From Clostridiaceae bacterium (GTDB taxonomy: Bacteria; Bacillota; Clostridia; Oscillospirales; Acutalibacteraceae), in the NCBI GenBank assembly GCA_016295895.1, contig JAEDKI010000098.1:1-7497 (forward strand): a DNA stretch of 7,497 nucleotides, in the 5' to 3' direction. Below are positions 6,599 through 7,497 of this stretch, in pieces (within the stretch, counting starts at the first letter, position 1; each line of letters begins with the position of its first letter). Both the position numbers and the translations under genes were made by a program. The notes under the pieces are model-generated. The model had not been told where the DNA came from, did not search any database, and saw nothing but the letters and a program-made list of their open reading frames with translations.

Positions 6599-7497
6599 AT
6601 GGAAAATATGACTTCTAATAAAAGCGTTCTTTCGTGGATTAACGAAAAAATCGATCTCGTTAAGCCCGATAAGGTCGTTTGGATTGACGGCAGCGATGAG
6701 CAGATTGAGCAGCTCCGTGCCGAGGCTTGTGAAACAGGCGAAATGATAAAGCTCAATCAGGAGCTTCTTCCCGATTGCTATCTTCATCGCACCGCCGTTA
6801 ACGATGTTGCGAGAGTTGAGGGCAGAACCTTTATCTGCGCTCCCACAAAAGAGGAAGCAGGCCCCACAAACAATTGGATGGATCCCGCAGAAGCTTACAA
6901 AATGCTCTATGATATCGCTAAGGACAGCTACAAGGGCAGAACCATGTATGTTATTCCTTATTCAATGGGTCCCGTCGGTTCAAAGTTCTCAAAAATCGGC
7001 ATTGAGCTGACCGATTCAATCTATGTTGTTCTCAACATGGCTATCATGACAAGAGTCGGCACCAAGGTTCTTGAAGCTCTCGGCGACAGCGACGATTGGG
7101 TAAGAGGTCTTCACTGCAAGTGCGACATCGACGAAGAAAAGAGATATATCTGCCAGTTCCCGCAGGATAACACCATTATTTCCGTTAACTCAGGTTACGG
7201 CGGAAACGTTCTTCTCGGCAAAAAGTGCTTCGCTCTCAGAATTGCTTCCTATCAGGGCAAGAACGAGGGCTGGCAGGCTGAGCATATGCTCATTCTCGGC
7301 CTTCAGAAGCCCAACGGCGAAATCAAATACATCTGCGCAGCGTTCCCCTCAGCCTGCGGCAAGACCAACCTTGCAATGCTCATTCCTCCCGAGGGATATT
7401 ATAAGGACGGCTACCGTGTATGGTGCGTAGGCGACGATATTTCATGGATCAGAAAGGGCGAGGACGGCAGACTTTACGCCATCAACCCCGAGAACGG
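6599..7497 (+). CDS. pckG: Phosphoenolpyruvate carboxykinase, GTP-type, N-terminal half (3' end outside window)
   Basis: Interconverts oxaloacetate plus GTP with phosphoenolpyruvate, CO2 and GDP at the PEP-oxaloacetate node. 299 residues are visible with no stop; the GTP-type family is about 600 residues, so roughly half is missing. Features point to the GTP family, not the ATP family: ARVEGRT (substrate Arg71), YVIPYSMGPVGS, NSGYGGN (Tyr200), LLGKKCFALRIAS, metal ligand His229, the P-loop FPSACGKTNLAML (reactive Cys253, Lys255, Thr256) and kinase-2 motif VGDDISW with metal ligands Asp279 and Asp280. Numbering matches the rat enzyme with a constant shift of 35 in this part. AAAGGAGA ends six bases before the ATG. 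It has its own strong promoter and leader. In anaerobic fermenters this enzyme often runs toward oxaloacetate to feed succinate or anabolism; direction here is not determined by sequence. Confidence 0.97.
   Translation, partial: MENMTSNKSVLSWINEKIDLVKPDKVVWIDGSDEQIEQLRAEACETGEMIKLNQELLPDCYLHRTAVNDVARVEGRTFICAPTKEEAGPTNNWMDPAEAYKMLYDIAKDSYKGRTMYVIPYSMGPVGSKFSKIGIELTDSIYVVLNMAIMTRVGTKVLEALGDSDDWVRGLHCKCDIDEEKRYICQFPQDNTIISVNSGYGGNVLLGKKCFALRIASYQGKNEGWQAEHMLILGLQKPNGEIKYICAAFPSACGKTNLAMLIPPEGYYKDGYRVWCVGDDISWIRKGEDGRLYAINPEN

Overview
The window looks like ordinary chromosome from a low-to-mid GC Gram-positive bacterium, most likely a member of the class Clostridia (Oscillospirales-like). This rests on strong AGGAG-type ribosome binding sites, consensus -35/-10 promoters with extended TG motifs, a YwlE-type phosphatase, and a DNA polymerase I whose proofreading residues are lost. 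The lineage is inferred from gene content and style, not from a marker gene.

Layout from left to right. Bases 1-777 are the 3' part of a pyruvate kinase gene on the + strand. It converges on dusB, a tRNA-dihydrouridine synthase on the - strand (824-1783), and a strong hairpin at 782-825 separates the two. A 123-base divergent spacer (1784-1906) holds a promoter for each direction and an AT-rich inverted repeat. From 1907 to 6395 there is a tightly packed + strand cluster: polA, a YwlE-like protein-arginine phosphatase, rimI and tsaD, with a 13-base gap, a 4-base overlap and a 20-base overlap. A 203-base spacer (6396-6598) carries a very good promoter and a leader of about 114 bases with competing stem-loops. 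The window ends inside pckG, a GTP-type phosphoenolpyruvate carboxykinase (from 6599).

How the genes relate. The cluster is an informational and quality-control set: DNA repair and Okazaki-fragment processing (PolA), probable removal of arginine phosphate marks (YwlE-like), N-terminal acetylation of ribosomal protein S18 (RimI) and t6A37 modification of tRNA (TsaD). DusB is a second tRNA modification enzyme. Pyruvate kinase and PEP carboxykinase, at the two ends, both act at the PEP node of central carbon metabolism.

I found no mobile element, CRISPR array, tRNA or rRNA, and no clearly new biological system. The most interesting items are the pckG leader, the arginine-phosphatase signature, and the palindrome between dusB and polA.
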